This document shows positions 8,358 to 16,843 of a DNA stretch of 35,225 nucleotides, piece after piece. The notes beneath the pieces are model-generated. The model was not told the DNA's origin. It did no database searches and saw only the letters and a list, made by a program, of their open reading frames with translations. Both the position numbers and the translations under genes were made by a program. The DNA is from Opitutaceae bacterium (GTDB lineage Bacteria > Verrucomicrobiota > Verrucomicrobiia > Opitutales > Opitutaceae): positions 1 through 35,225 of the forward strand of contig JAHFTC010000034.1 in NCBI GenBank assembly GCA_023269585.1, given 5' to 3'. Every line of letters starts with the position of its first letter. Position 1 is the stretch's first letter.

Positions 8358-9275
8358 ATGTTCGCCCCGCATCCCCTGCTCGACGATGTCTGCTGCCAGG
8401 ATCCGAAACGCGTCGCCGCCGCCCTGCAGGCCGCCCATGGGCACGGCGAGGAACTCGTGCCCGGAATTGTGGCACGGATCGAGTCCGCCGCCGCGAATCC
8501 TGCAGCCTGGACGGGGCGAGAGAAACCCAACATCGGCTTCCTGCTGTTCCTCGCCGCCAAACTCCGCGCCACCGCCGCGCACGAGCCGCTCACCCGCATC
8601 CTCCGCCTCGACGACGACCGCGCCTACAACCTGCTCGGCGATATCATCACCGAGCAGGCTCCGATCATCCTCGCCGACACCTACGCCGATACACCGGAGC
8701 CGTTGCTCGGCCTCGTCCGCGACGAGGCCGCCGATCCGTTCTCCCGCAACGCGGGCCTGCGCGCTCTCTCCATGCTTTGGAAACGCGGGTACTACACCCG
8801 CAAGGATCTGCTCGGGTTGATCGCCCAGCTCGCCGCCGCGCTCGATCCCAACGGCAAAAACGACTCGCTGGTTGGCAACGGGCTCGTCGACGCGGCAATC
8901 AACATCCATGCCATCGAGCTCCGCGGCACGATCCTCGGCCTCTACGACCGCGGCCTGACCGAGTTGAACTATATCGAACCCGAGTACACAGCCGCGATAC
9001 TTGCGAGCGCCACACCCGACGCCATCGAGTCCGCATCCCTTGATCGCACAATCACCGATGCCTGGCAGGCCGTCCATCGCTGGCACTTCTTCCAACCCGA
9101 ATACCTCCGCGACCAAACGAAACCGGCCCCTGTCGATCACGGCCGCACCATCGGCACCGCGGCCATCGACAGCGAGGGGAACGTAATCCCCTACAAGGCC
9201 CCGCCCAAAGTCGGCCGCAACGACCCGTGCCCCTGCGGCAGCGGCAACAAGTTCAAGAAATGCTGCGGGCCGTAA
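8358..9275 (+). CDS. DUF1186 protein with C-terminal SEC-C zinc motif
   Basis: A 305-residue soluble protein. I chose the ATG at 8358 ([10 protein letters not shown]) over an upstream GTG because the intervening residues are Arg/Pro-rich frame read-through. Residues 10-230 are alpha-helical, HEAT-like and match the DUF1186 family ('[28 protein letters not shown]', '[22 protein letters not shown]'). The last residues, [19 protein letters not shown], form a SEC-C motif that binds zinc, as at the end of SecA, and commonly serves as a protein-interaction tag. No enzymatic function is known for DUF1186. A GC-rich inverted repeat begins at the stop codon. Confidence 0.85.
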   Translation: MFAPHPLLDDVCCQDPKRVAAALQAAHGHGEELVPGIVARIESAAANPAAWTGREKPNIGFLLFLAAKLRATAAHEPLTRILRLDDDRAYNLLGDIITEQAPIILADTYADTPEPLLGLVRDEAADPFSRNAGLRALSMLWKRGYYTRKDLLGLIAQLAAALDPNGKNDSLVGNGLVDAAINIHAIELRGTILGLYDRGLTELNYIEPEYTAAILASATPDAIESASLDRTITDAWQAVHRWHFFQPEYLRDQTKPAPVDHGRTIGTAAIDSEGNVIPYKAPPKVGRNDPCPCGSGNKFKKCCGP

Positions 9276-9308
9276 CCGAACCTCGGGCACGCCGAGCCCG
9301 AATTCGGT
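9275..9308. terminator. GC-rich hairpin at the DUF1186 stop, terminator-like without a T-tract
   Basis: The outer arms ACCGAA (9275-9280) and TTCGGT (9303-9308) enclose inner arms TCGGGC (9283-9288) and GCCCGA (9296-9301), with a 7-nt loop. It overlaps the stop codon of the DUF1186 gene. No run of T follows, so termination is uncertain. Confidence 0.35.
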
Positions 9309-9410
9309 CGGCGACAGAAGATAATGAAGGAAACAAAGAGTCCCCGCCCCAGAGAAACACGCCGGCGGTTTTGTCGCCTTGTGTCGAAGCCTCCTCCGCG
9401 ACGCAGACCG

Positions 9411-9677
9411 ATGTCCAAGAGACCACAATCCTCCGCCCAGCGCCCGCTGAAGGGCCGGGACTACCGGCTTGAGACCTGCTTTGTCGGCGGCAAGATGAAG
9501 CACCGGCGGATCCCGCTGATCGAAGGCCAACCGGTCGCAGAATTCCTGCGCCACAATACCGACGACTCCTTCCTCGCGGCAGAGAGCCATTTCGAAATCC
9601 TCCACGAGCGCGAGTGCGAGCGAAACCACCCCGACTCGGAATCACTATTCAAGGACAACGACATGATCCCGCTTTGA
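9411..9677 (+). CDS. Hypothetical small protein, 88 aa
   Basis: The start is taken at ATG 9411 (MSKRPQSSAQ), because residues further upstream in the frame are Arg/Pro-rich and lie in the intergenic hairpin region. The protein is soluble and charged, with a basic N-terminus (residues 1-40, RPLKGRDYRLETCFVGGKMKHRRIP) and an acidic C-terminus (HFEILHERECERNHPDSES). I recognise no domain. The balanced, non-repetitive composition and a normal stop support a real gene. It lies about 80 nt before the HEPN toxin gene, so it could be transcribed with it, but nothing shows a functional link. Confidence 0.55.
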   Translation: MSKRPQSSAQRPLKGRDYRLETCFVGGKMKHRRIPLIEGQPVAEFLRHNTDDSFLAAESHFEILHERECERNHPDSESLFKDNDMIPL

Positions 9678-9760
9678 TCGCTCCATCCGTCGGAGGCGCC
9701 CCACCGCTGGGCGCTACAAACTTGTACTGCACCGACCACGGCCATCGCTACTCGTCTTTC

Positions 9761-10186
9761 ATGGCCTCGAACCCAGACATCCGCTGGAAGCAACGTCTGC
9801 AAAGCTTCGGCAAAGCGTTCGGCCAATTGTCCGCGGCGGTGCAACTGGCCCAACAGCGGCCGCTCTCGGAACTCAAGCAACAAGGACTGATCCATGCCTT
9901 CGAGTTCACGCACGAGCTGGCGTGGAACACGTTGAAAGACTTTCTGGAGTCGCGCGGAGCGACGGACCTGTACGGCTCGCGCGACGCGACCCGAGAGGCG
10001 TTCAAGCAGGGCCTGCTCGCCAACGGCGACGAGTGGATGGCGATGATCGCCGCCCGCAACCGCAGCAGCCATACCTACAACAAGACGACCGCCGACGAGG
10101 TCGCCGTGGCGAACACCACGAGCTTCGTGAAGGAGTTCGCGGCTTTCCAAACCAGGCTCGCTGCGCTTGCCGGCCAAGGGCCATGA
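9761..10186 (+). CDS. hepT: HEPN-domain toxin, HI0074/HepT family
   Basis: A 141-residue all-helical protein of the HI0074 'nucleotidyltransferase substrate-binding' family (LIHAFEFTHELAWNTLKDFLES). The HEPN ribonuclease signature R-x4-H-x-Y is present as R99-NRSS-H104-T-Y106. In the characterised HepT/MntA system the toxin is an RNase, and the partner MntA neutralises it by adding AMP residues to the Tyr of this motif. The start ATG 9761 (MASNPDIRW) was chosen over longer upstream frames because family members begin here. The stop TGA (10184-10186) overlaps an ATG at 10183, the usual translational coupling to the antitoxin, but that ATG is in the wrong frame for the present antitoxin ORF. 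Confidence 0.85.
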   Translation: MASNPDIRWKQRLQSFGKAFGQLSAAVQLAQQRPLSELKQQGLIHAFEFTHELAWNTLKDFLESRGATDLYGSRDATREAFKQGLLANGDEWMAMIAARNRSSHTYNKTTADEVAVANTTSFVKEFAAFQTRLAALAGQGP

Positions 10187-10514
10187 ACGCTGTCACCAGC
10201 ACGGATTGTCCACGGCCAACCTTGAGAAGGTGCGCGCCGTGCTGGAGCGTTTTCCCGAGGTGGAGCGGGCAGTGCTCTTCGGTTCGCGCGCCAAGGGAAC
10301 GTACAAGCCCGGCTCCGACATCGATCTTTCGCTAGAAGGCGTGGCGCTCGACTGGCGCGTGGTCGGCCGTGTTTACGACGCCCTCGACGACCAACTGCTG
10401 CCCTACAAATTCAGCCTGATCGTCCACGACAAGGCGCTCGATCCCGAGGTCGCCGCACACATCGCCCGGGTCGGGATTCCGGTCTTCGAGCGAGAGGCGA
10501 CGACCCGGTCGTGA
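10167..10514 (+). CDS. mntA: MNT-type minimal nucleotidyltransferase antitoxin (MntA/HI0073 family), 5' end uncertain
   Basis: The frame carries the nucleotidyltransferase core FGSRAKG...GSDIDL, the G-S-x10-D-x-D pattern for Mg2+/ATP binding. It continues YDALDDQLLPYKFSLIVHDKALDPEVAAHI and is about 100 residues long, as in HI0073. It should AMPylate the adjacent HEPN toxin. The start is unclear. In frame there are TTG at 10167 (115 aa, overlapping the toxin by 20 nt), TTG at 10206 (102 aa) and GTG at 10230. The coupled ATG at 10183 reads MNAVTSTD and then leaves the frame, whereas joining it to LSTANLEKV about 8 codons later would give a normal N-terminus. Either a one-base deletion has damaged the gene or a TTG start is used. 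Confidence 0.75.
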   Translation: MPAKGHERCHQHGLSTANLEKVRAVLERFPEVERAVLFGSRAKGTYKPGSDIDLSLEGVALDWRVVGRVYDALDDQLLPYKFSLIVHDKALDPEVAAHIARVGIPVFEREATTRS

Positions 10515-10655
10515 ACCGACCGACCGGGCAGCGTCAGCGGCAGCGGATTCTACTCAGTGCCACCTCCCGAAGGAGCGGAGGTCCGGCTCGGCCCCTTGCT
10601 GAACCTCGCAAGGAACGCGGAAGTGCCGGACAGCCACGGCACGCGCAAGGAACAG

Positions 10656-11036
10656 TCAGTTGCTCACGCGCAGCCGCAGGAAGCGGCGGGGATGGTTCTC
10701 CACGGTTTCGCTATCCGTCACCACGACCGAGCCTGCCACGTTCTGTGCGCCGGTGCTGGTCCCGATCGCGGACCAGTTGGTGAGGTCGTCGCTGGCCTCA
10801 ACCGTGTACGTCAGCGTTGGATCGGCGATGCGGTTGAAAGTCAGCGTGAGGTGCGTGCCCGCTCCATCGGTCACGGAACCGACGTCAGCTGGCCTGCCCG
10901 AATCCGCCATCGTCGGCACCGAACCCAGTGCGTACTCGAGCAAATTGCAGCGTCCATCGAGATCGGGATCCGCGTCGTTCGCGGCCGGGCCTGCATTGGC
11001 CGTGGTGCCGAAGTACTGTTGGCGCCACGACGCGAG
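10656..11036 (-). repeat. C-terminal surface module, copy B (end of subtilase)
   Basis: This 381-nt coding repeat is very similar to copy C at 15143-15523. I count roughly 20-25 base differences by eye and no gaps. The similarity starts at the stop codon and fades just upstream of the WRQQ codons, so the repeat coincides with the domain. Both copies are direct repeats on the same strand, about 4.5 kb apart. Confidence 0.88.
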
Positions 11037-14000
11037 CTGCTCGCCGGTCGAAAGCAGCGCTGGTTCCGAAACGACCGCGCCCAGACGATTCCGGACGACG
11101 CAACGGAAACGCCGGCCATCCAGGTCCGCGGGCACCTCCCCGGCGAGAGCCAGAGTCCTTCGTCGCGCACCGTCGTACATGCCCCCGTCGGCGAGGTCGG
11201 TCCACTCCGCCCCTCCCGCGGCGCCGATCTGCCATTGATAGGTCGGGGCCGGGTACCCGTCCGCGGCCACCGAGAAGCTCACCCCGTTCATCGCGGGCAG
11301 CCGCTGGTTCTGCGGCTGCGTGGTGATCGACGGCGACGCGAAAGGCTCCCGGAGCGTCCGCGTGTTCTGCGGATCGAGATTGTTGCAGCTCCACGGGGAG
11401 TTCGCGGACGGGGTTCCGGTGGTCAAAACCGTCAGGGCCCCGTCATTTTGCCAACCGATGTAGCCCCCGTCTTTGCGCAATGGATAGGTTGCCGCCATCT
11501 CCATCGTTCCATCACCGTTGAAATCGCCCGCCAGCGGCAGCCCAAGCGCCGCCTGCATCCCGTCGATTCCGGGCAGCGGCCATCGGCCCAGCTCCGCGCC
11601 GTCGCGTCCCAAGGCGACAAGATAGACCGAGACGTACTCACCGCCTCCGCTCAACCAGACGTTCGATCCGACGGCCAAAATGTCGAGATAGCCGTCTCCG
11701 TCGACATCCGCGAGCACCGGTTGGCCGAGACTCGCCCCCTGGAGATTCCAGGATGGCCCCCACCGGGTCCCATCATCCCGCAGGATCTGCACCTCAAGCG
11801 CCGAAGCGACCACGATCTCATTACGCTGATCCCGATCAATGTCTCCAATCGCCACCGCGGTTTCCGCGGGAACCTCGAGCGGCCATCCCGGGCGCACGCC
11901 GCCCGTGCTGTTCACCACCCGCATCAAGACCATGCCAACCACCGACACTTCCACCACGACGAGTTCGCTGCTCCCGTCGCGGTCCAGATCTGCTGCGGCC
12001 AGTGACTCTACCGCAGCCGGTGACGAGACCTGCGGCAGCGGTCCTTCGTAGGAGAACGAGACCGCCGGAAAACCCGCGTACGGTGAGCCATCCGCATTGT
12101 AGGCCTGCAAGGTGTAGCCGGACCAGTCCCCCGCTGTGATCGCCATCACGATCTCCTTGCGCCCATTGCCGTCCAGATCGACCGCCACCACGTGCACCCG
12201 GCCGAAATCCCCGCTTGGGTCGAGCGGCGAGATGATCGGCAGCGGGTAGTTCGGGGAGAACAGCGATCCATCGGCCCGATACACATGGAGTGCTCCGGAG
12301 GCCCGGTAGGAGTCTCCGGTGGGGGACTGCGTGTCCCGCGCGGGAGCGATGATCTCCGGCACGCCGTCATCATCGAGATCGGCCAGCACCGGTTGATCGA
12401 CCCCAAACACACGTGGCTCGACCGCCGTGATCGACCGGATCAAGGTCAAATCGCCGGAGAAGATCTTGAGCGCCAGAGCATCGGGCACGACCGCCTCGTC
12501 GCCGGGCCGGCCGTCGAGATTGCCGACACAGGGCTGCTTCTCGGAGCCATGGGCCAGCGGCACTGTGATCATCGAGCCATCGAGCGCGATGGAGCGGTAC
12601 ACCGAACCCATGGCACTCGCGGCACCGCACAGCAGAAACCGCGTGCTGCCGTCGGGCTGCCGCATGGGCAGCGCACTGTGTTCGGGAGAGAAGGTGCCCA
12701 CGCCCCGGGGCCACGCGCCCGAGAGCAGCGCCGGCTCCACATAGACCATCGTCGTCGCGACACTGGCGAACCCGGCGTTCTCCACCGTGAGCCGAAGTGT
12801 GTAGAGTCCGGCGGAGGGAGGGGGAGTCCACGTGCCGAGCGCGGCGTTCGCGACCGGAGCCAGCCCGCCCCCGACCGGGGCCAGACCGTCCGTCGACCAA
12901 CCCGAGACCGCCTCGGCGCCTGGCGCCCACTCGAGCCGGAAGCGCTGGAAACTCGGTCCGCGCGCGGAGCCGGTGATGGAGTGCGCCAGCCCGGCCTTCA
13001 CCACCGCCGCCTGCGATGGATGCCGCGGCGCCGCGGGCCAGGTGAGCTCAAGGTAGCCCACGCGGACCCGCAGCACATCGGCGAAGCTCCGGCCCGACCG
13101 GTCGTACGCCCGCAAACGCACCGAATACAGGCCGTCCGGGAGCACGGTAGGGTCGAAGGTGCCCAGCGGCCCATTCACCACGCTCACGGAACTCTGGCGC
13201 AGAACCGTCCATTGCTCCGGATTCTCACCACGCCCGAGATCCAGCACATAGCGATCGAAGCCCACACCGGCGGCGGTGCCCGACAGAACTGTCACCGCTA
13301 AGATCGCCTCGCCCTCCCGAACGGGGGCCACGAGCTGAACTCCGAGCGGGCTGGTGACCGTCAACGCCCCCGCCGGGTTCACCAACCCATAGCCGAAGGA
13401 AGAATCCCGGCCGAGCGGTCCCCAGTCGGTCGCGGAGAAGCGCAAGGCTTGGCGCACCTGCTCCTGCGTGTAGGAGGGATGCATCGAGAGGATCAGCGCG
13501 GCGGCTCCGCTCACGTGGGGCGCCGCCATGCTGGTGCCGCTCGAAGTGATGTAACCGCCCGTCCCGGACTCCAACGAGAGGATGTCGACGCCCGGCGCGG
13601 CCAGCTCGATCTTGGCGCCCCGGTTCGAGAAATGGGCCAGTGCGTTGTTGGATCCCACTGCGGCGACCGCGATCGCAGTGGCCACATTGGCCGGCACGAA
13701 CTCCCCCGCATCGATGCTGTCGTTGCCCGCCGCCGCCACAAAGACCACGCCAAGGGAATGGGCATAGGCGATGGCATCGGCCAGGACCTGCGACGTCCCC
13801 CTCCGGCCCCAGCTGGCGTTGATGACATCCGCGCCGTTGTCCGCCGCATAGACGATCGCCTCCGCCAACATGGAATCGGTGCCGTACCCGTCATCATCCA
13901 GTGCCCGCACTGCCATGACCTTGGCGTTCCACGCCACCCCGACGATTCCCAGATTGTTATCCCCCACGGCCGCAACTGTCCCCGCGACATGGGTTCCGTG

Positions 14001-14873
14001 TCCGGAGACATCGCCCGGATCGTTGTCCGGAACGGATGACTTATAGTTGGGACCCACAAAATCCCACCCCCGTGAGTCATCGACATAGCCGTTGGCGTCA
14101 TCGTCGATGCCGTTGCCGGGAATCTCGCGGGGATTCGTCCAGATGTTCGCGCCGAGATCGGGGTGGTTGTAGTCGATGCCGGTATCGATGACGGCAACAA
14201 CGACCCCTTGCCCCCGGGTCGTGTCCCACGCCTGCGCCGCACCGATCTGTTTCAACCCATAGAGGTCGTCGAACCCCTGCCCCCAATGGCCGGAGGAGGA
14301 GTAGAACGGATCGTTGGGCACGTACTGAATACGCACCACCTGGTCCTCTTCGGCATAGAGGACGTCGGGATCGGCCTGGAGCGAACGCACCGTCTCCGCC
14401 ACTTCCGCGGCCGAGAGATGGTCCAGGTTCAGCACCACGGTGTTGGCGAGATCAGGAGCCACCGCGCCGGCCGGAGCGCGTTGCGCGCGCACAGGAAAAC
14501 GCCGGCGCTGCGCCTCCGCCTGCTCCGCAACGGACCGCCCCGACTCCCGCCGGGCGCGGACGTTTTCCCGAAACACCGGAACTGCCGCCCGCGCCGCATG
14601 CTTCGAAAGCAGGGAAGCGAACGGCGGTTCCGCGAGCGCCGCCTGGACCGTCGCGGTCGAGCCCACGGGAGCGGGCCGTTCCCGCAGCCGCACAATCACG
14701 CGAGTCGCCGCTGGCGACTTCGGTGCGGCACCCCGGCCGGGCGGCAACACGAACTGCGCGGCCGGTGACCGGTCACCCCGGGTGGGGCTCGCTTCGCTCC
14801 CGGCGGGCAGCTCGGCCATGGCAAGCCCGAGAACCCACAACCCGACGAGACCAGCAAAGAAACGCCTCCACAT
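10656..14873 (-). CDS. Secreted subtilisin-like (S8) serine protease with FG-GAP propeller, Ig-like domain and shared C-terminal module
   Basis: A 1405-residue protein from the ATG whose product has a signal peptide (MWRRFFAGLVGLWVLGLAMA). A 150-residue propeptide-like region precedes the S8 catalytic domain (about 195-505), with the triad Asp230 (AVIDTGID), His292 (SGHGTHVAG) and Ser448 (SSGTSMAAPH), and oxyanion Asn384 (AAAGND). Beta-sandwich segments lie at about 510-715. Six FG-GAP/VCBS-type loops (DLDDDGVPE, DLDGNGRKE, DLDRDGSSE, DIDRDQRNE, DVDGDGYLD, DFNGDGTME) lie at about 780-1130, suggesting a Ca2+-binding beta-propeller. An Ig-like domain follows at about 1180-1275 (PSITTQPQNQ...YPAPTYQWQ). 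Residues 1280-1405 are the module shared with GH44 and the neighbouring Ig-like protein. All catalytic residues are intact. It probably acts at the cell surface or outside the cell. Confidence 0.92.
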   Translation of the reverse strand: MWRRFFAGLVGLWVLGLAMAELPAGSEASPTRGDRSPAAQFVLPPGRGAAPKSPAATRVIVRLRERPAPVGSTATVQAALAEPPFASLLSKHAARAAVPVFRENVRARRESGRSVAEQAEAQRRRFPVRAQRAPAGAVAPDLANTVVLNLDHLSAAEVAETVRSLQADPDVLYAEEDQVVRIQYVPNDPFYSSSGHWGQGFDDLYGLKQIGAAQAWDTTRGQGVVVAVIDTGIDYNHPDLGANIWTNPREIPGNGIDDDANGYVDDSRGWDFVGPNYKSSVPDNDPGDVSGHGTHVAGTVAAVGDNNLGIVGVAWNAKVMAVRALDDDGYGTDSMLAEAIVYAADNGADVINASWGRRGTSQVLADAIAYAHSLGVVFVAAAGNDSIDAGEFVPANVATAIAVAAVGSNNALAHFSNRGAKIELAAPGVDILSLESGTGGYITSSGTSMAAPHVSGAAALILSMHPSYTQEQVRQALRFSATDWGPLGRDSSFGYGLVNPAGALTVTSPLGVQLVAPVREGEAILAVTVLSGTAAGVGFDRYVLDLGRGENPEQWTVLRQSSVSVVNGPLGTFDPTVLPDGLYSVRLRAYDRSGRSFADVLRVRVGYLELTWPAAPRHPSQAAVVKAGLAHSITGSARGPSFQRFRLEWAPGAEAVSGWSTDGLAPVGGGLAPVANAALGTWTPPPSAGLYTLRLTVENAGFASVATTMVYVEPALLSGAWPRGVGTFSPEHSALPMRQPDGSTRFLLCGAASAMGSVYRSIALDGSMITVPLAHGSEKQPCVGNLDGRPGDEAVVPDALALKIFSGDLTLIRSITAVEPRVFGVDQPVLADLDDDGVPEIIAPARDTQSPTGDSYRASGALHVYRADGSLFSPNYPLPIISPLDPSGDFGRVHVVAVDLDGNGRKEIVMAITAGDWSGYTLQAYNADGSPYAGFPAVSFSYEGPLPQVSSPAAVESLAAADLDRDGSSELVVVEVSVVGMVLMRVVNSTGGVRPGWPLEVPAETAVAIGDIDRDQRNEIVVASALEVQILRDDGTRWGPSWNLQGASLGQPVLADVDGDGYLDILAVGSNVWLSGGGEYVSVYLVALGRDGAELGRWPLPGIDGMQAALGLPLAGDFNGDGTMEMAATYPLRKDGGYIGWQNDGALTVLTTGTPSANSPWSCNNLDPQNTRTLREPFASPSITTQPQNQRLPAMNGVSFSVAADGYPAPTYQWQIGAAGGAEWTDLADGGMYDGARRRTLALAGEVPADLDGRRFRCVVRNRLGAVVSEPALLSTGEQLASWRQQYFGTTANAGPAANDADPDLDGRCNLLEYALGSVPTMADSGRPADVGSVTDGAGTHLTLTFNRIADPTLTYTVEASDDLTNWSAIGTSTGAQNVAGSVVVTDSETVENHPRRFLRLRVSN

Positions 14874-14934
14874 GGGGCGAGTGAACGAGGAGGTGCGTAT
14901 GCTGTCGATACCGCAATGAACCACGGTCGCGAGA

Positions 14935-14960
14935 AGCGCACCACGCGGGAGTGGTGCGCT
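14935..14960. other. Perfect 10-bp hairpin upstream of the subtilase gene
   Basis: AGCGCACCAC (14935-14944) pairs with GTGGTGCGCT (14951-14960) across a 6-nt loop. It sits between the Ig-like gene and the subtilase start, about 60-90 nt before the ATG. It could end transcription of the upstream gene or be a leader structure. The T-tract on the minus side is poor (TTCTCG). It resembles the GGCGCACCGC hairpin that terminates GH94. Confidence 0.4.
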
Positions 14961-14971
14961 TTGGATAAACT

Positions 14972-15094
14972 GTAGCCGGCCGCGGTAAGGCCGGCCTCGC
15001 GCGGCGCTCGCGCCATGCGCCGTTCTGCCGGGTTCGGCGCCCCCGGCTACAGTGCGCCCAGCCACCGGAACCGCGTTCTCACGAACGCGGCTAC
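14972..15094. repeat. Three-part GTAG-REP cluster, copy 1
   Basis: Element 1 is GTAG (14972) with arms GCCGGCC/GGCCGGC. Element 2 is inverted, ending CCCGGCTAC at 15050, so 1 and 2 face each other like a REPIN. Element 3 is CCGCGTTC-TCAC-GAACGCGG followed by CTAC (15071-15094), i.e. GTAG on the minus strand. The cluster lies between the Ig-like and subtilase genes. The same three parts in the same order recur at 17054-17166. Confidence 0.65.
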
Positions 15095-15142
15095 GGCCCG
15101 AGCGGAAGCGAGACTCTCCCGCTACGCGGGACACCACCCCTG

Positions 15143-15523
15143 TCAGTTGCTCACGCGCAGCCGCAGGAAGCGGCGGGGATGGTTCTCCACGGTTTCGCTA
15201 TCGGTCACCACGACCGGCCCCGCGACGTTCTGTGCGCCGGTGCTGGTCCCGATCGCGGACCAGGTGGTGAGATCGTCGCTCGCCTCAACCGTGTACGTCA
15301 GCGTCGGGTCGGCGATGCGGTTGAAGGTCAGCGTGAGGTACGTGCCCGCTCCATCGGTCACGGAACCCACGTCAGCTGGCCTGCCCGAATCCGCCATCGT
15401 CGGCACCGAACCCAGTGCGTACTCGAGCAGATTGCAGCGTCCATCGATATCGGGATCCGCGTGGTTCGCAGCAGGGCCCGCATCGGCCGTGGTGCCCCAA
15501 TACTGCTGCCGCCAGGAGGCCAA
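15143..15523 (-). repeat. C-terminal surface module, copy C (end of Ig-like protein)
   Basis: The third copy of the 126-codon module, close to copy B over its whole length including synonymous sites. Distinguishing changes include ANHADPDIDG for ANDADPDLDG and QQYWG for QQYFG. As in copy B, similarity to the other copy ends exactly at the stop codon. Confidence 0.88.
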
Positions 15524-16843
15524 ATCCCGCACCAGCGTCAGTGTAGCCGGCATCGAAATCGGAATGCCAGCCGAGTTGAGGGCGCAACAGTGGTATTGAT
15601 ACCCGTTCATGGCCTCCGTCACACCGGTGATCGACAAGGTCGTCGTAGTCACCCCCGAGTAGAGCTCATCGTCCGCGATGTTGATCCATACGGTTCCACC
15701 ATCGGTGCTCACCTGCCATCGATAGGACGGCGCCGGGTTGCCGACAGCGAGTGCGGTGAAACTGGTGTTGCCGCCGACCACGACCACTTGGTTCTGTGGT
15801 TGAAACGTGAACGACGGGGCAACGGGCGACGGCGGGACATAGTCCAGAGGCACAAACTCCACGTGAAACCCCTTGTCCCGGTCCATCAGCAGGAACACGG
15901 GAGGAATCCAGTCGCTCGTGCGGAAGCTAGTACAGGGTACCGTGTTCAACATCGTCAGGTACAATACCGCGGTGAAGCTGTCCCACGGCGCCCCGACTGG
16001 TGCACCCGAAACATAATTCATCGAATAGATCCGCCAACCTGGCGCCGCTTCGACGGTCACAGAGACCTGCGTCCCACCAAGAAACGCGATCTTGCCATCG
16101 GCGCCGGGGCTGCCACTGGGATCGAACGTCACCGTTCCCGAACCCGAAAAGGTGAAGTCCAGCTCGAAGCGCACGGCATCGGAAATCTGCAAGACTGCGT
16201 CGTTGCTGTTCGTGGCCCCCATCGAGTTGCGCGCCACACATCGGTAAGTGGCCGCGTCCCCCGAACCCACCGAGGGGATCGAAAGCTCCTTCTGCGTGGC
16301 TCCGTCTATATCGATTCCATTCTTCTGCCATTGGTAGGTCGGCGCGGGAATACCGTCCGCCTCGGCGCTGAAGCGTACTTCCTGACCGGGTTGTGCGGCT
16401 CGGTTCCACGGCTGTTGGGTGAATGCAGGAGCGATCGGATTGTTCGAAAAGACCCCTGTGATGATTTTGTCTCCATCCATGTCCAAGGGAATCGTGAACT
16501 CGTGTTTGATGGAGGGCGGCTTCATGTACTCCAGCAGCACCCGTTGCGTAAATAGATCAAAGGCCGCGCCTTCGTACGCAGATTTGGCCGTAGCAATATA
16601 CCACCCGGCATCAGCCTTGAACTTCAACGCGACTGTTGAACCCTCGGGATAGCTAAAGGTGCCCTCACCCATGTCGCGTCCCGCTGGATCCATCGTGATC
16701 GTGCCCTGCCCCTCCGCTTTTAGAACAAGCGTGCGGTCTGCCGCCAAGGCAGGAGCCAAGACCGACGCCCAAATCAAACACAGCAGCAGGCAATATCGAT
16801 GCAACGCGGACAGGGTGAACCTTGGGGAGCGGCGAGCAGACAT
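15143..16843 (-). CDS. Secreted Ig-like/InlB-B-repeat protein with shared C-terminal module
   Basis: A 566-residue protein with a signal peptide (RYCLLLCLIWASVLAPALA, cleavage near residue 35). Residues 36-90 and about 225-295 resemble divergent InlB B-repeats ('GQGTITMDPAG...YPEGSTVALKFKADAGWYI', 'GSGTVTFDPSG...FLGGTQVSVTVEAAPGWRI'). Two Ig-like domains lie at about 135-220 (FTQQPWNRAAQPGQ...YQWQKNG) and 340-438 (FTFQPQNQVVVVGG...YRWQ). The last 126 residues are almost identical to the end of the downstream subtilase. No enzymatic domain is present, so an adhesin or matrix role is likely. It lies upstream of the subtilase on the same strand, separated by about 270 nt with a REP cluster, so one ancestral locus may have been duplicated or rearranged. 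Confidence 0.85.
   Translation of the reverse strand: MSARRSPRFTLSALHRYCLLLCLIWASVLAPALAADRTLVLKAEGQGTITMDPAGRDMGEGTFSYPEGSTVALKFKADAGWYIATAKSAYEGAAFDLFTQRVLLEYMKPPSIKHEFTIPLDMDGDKIITGVFSNNPIAPAFTQQPWNRAAQPGQEVRFSAEADGIPAPTYQWQKNGIDIDGATQKELSIPSVGSGDAATYRCVARNSMGATNSNDAVLQISDAVRFELDFTFSGSGTVTFDPSGSPGADGKIAFLGGTQVSVTVEAAPGWRIYSMNYVSGAPVGAPWDSFTAVLYLTMLNTVPCTSFRTSDWIPPVFLLMDRDKGFHVEFVPLDYVPPSPVAPSFTFQPQNQVVVVGGNTSFTALAVGNPAPSYRWQVSTDGGTVWINIADDELYSGVTTTTLSITGVTEAMNGYQYHCCALNSAGIPISMPATLTLVRDLASWRQQYWGTTADAGPAANHADPDIDGRCNLLEYALGSVPTMADSGRPADVGSVTDGAGTYLTLTFNRIADPTLTYTVEASDDLTTWSAIGTSTGAQNVAGPVVVTDSETVENHPRRFLRLRVSN

Noticed and set aside
10557..12005. 482-codon plus-strand frame opposite the subtilase
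   Set aside because: It is antisense to clear FG-GAP and module coding sequence, and has no recognisable domain.
14935..14960. Strong terminator call for the hairpin upstream of the subtilase
   Set aside because: The stem is perfect, but neither side is followed by a proper T-run, so it is listed only as a hairpin.
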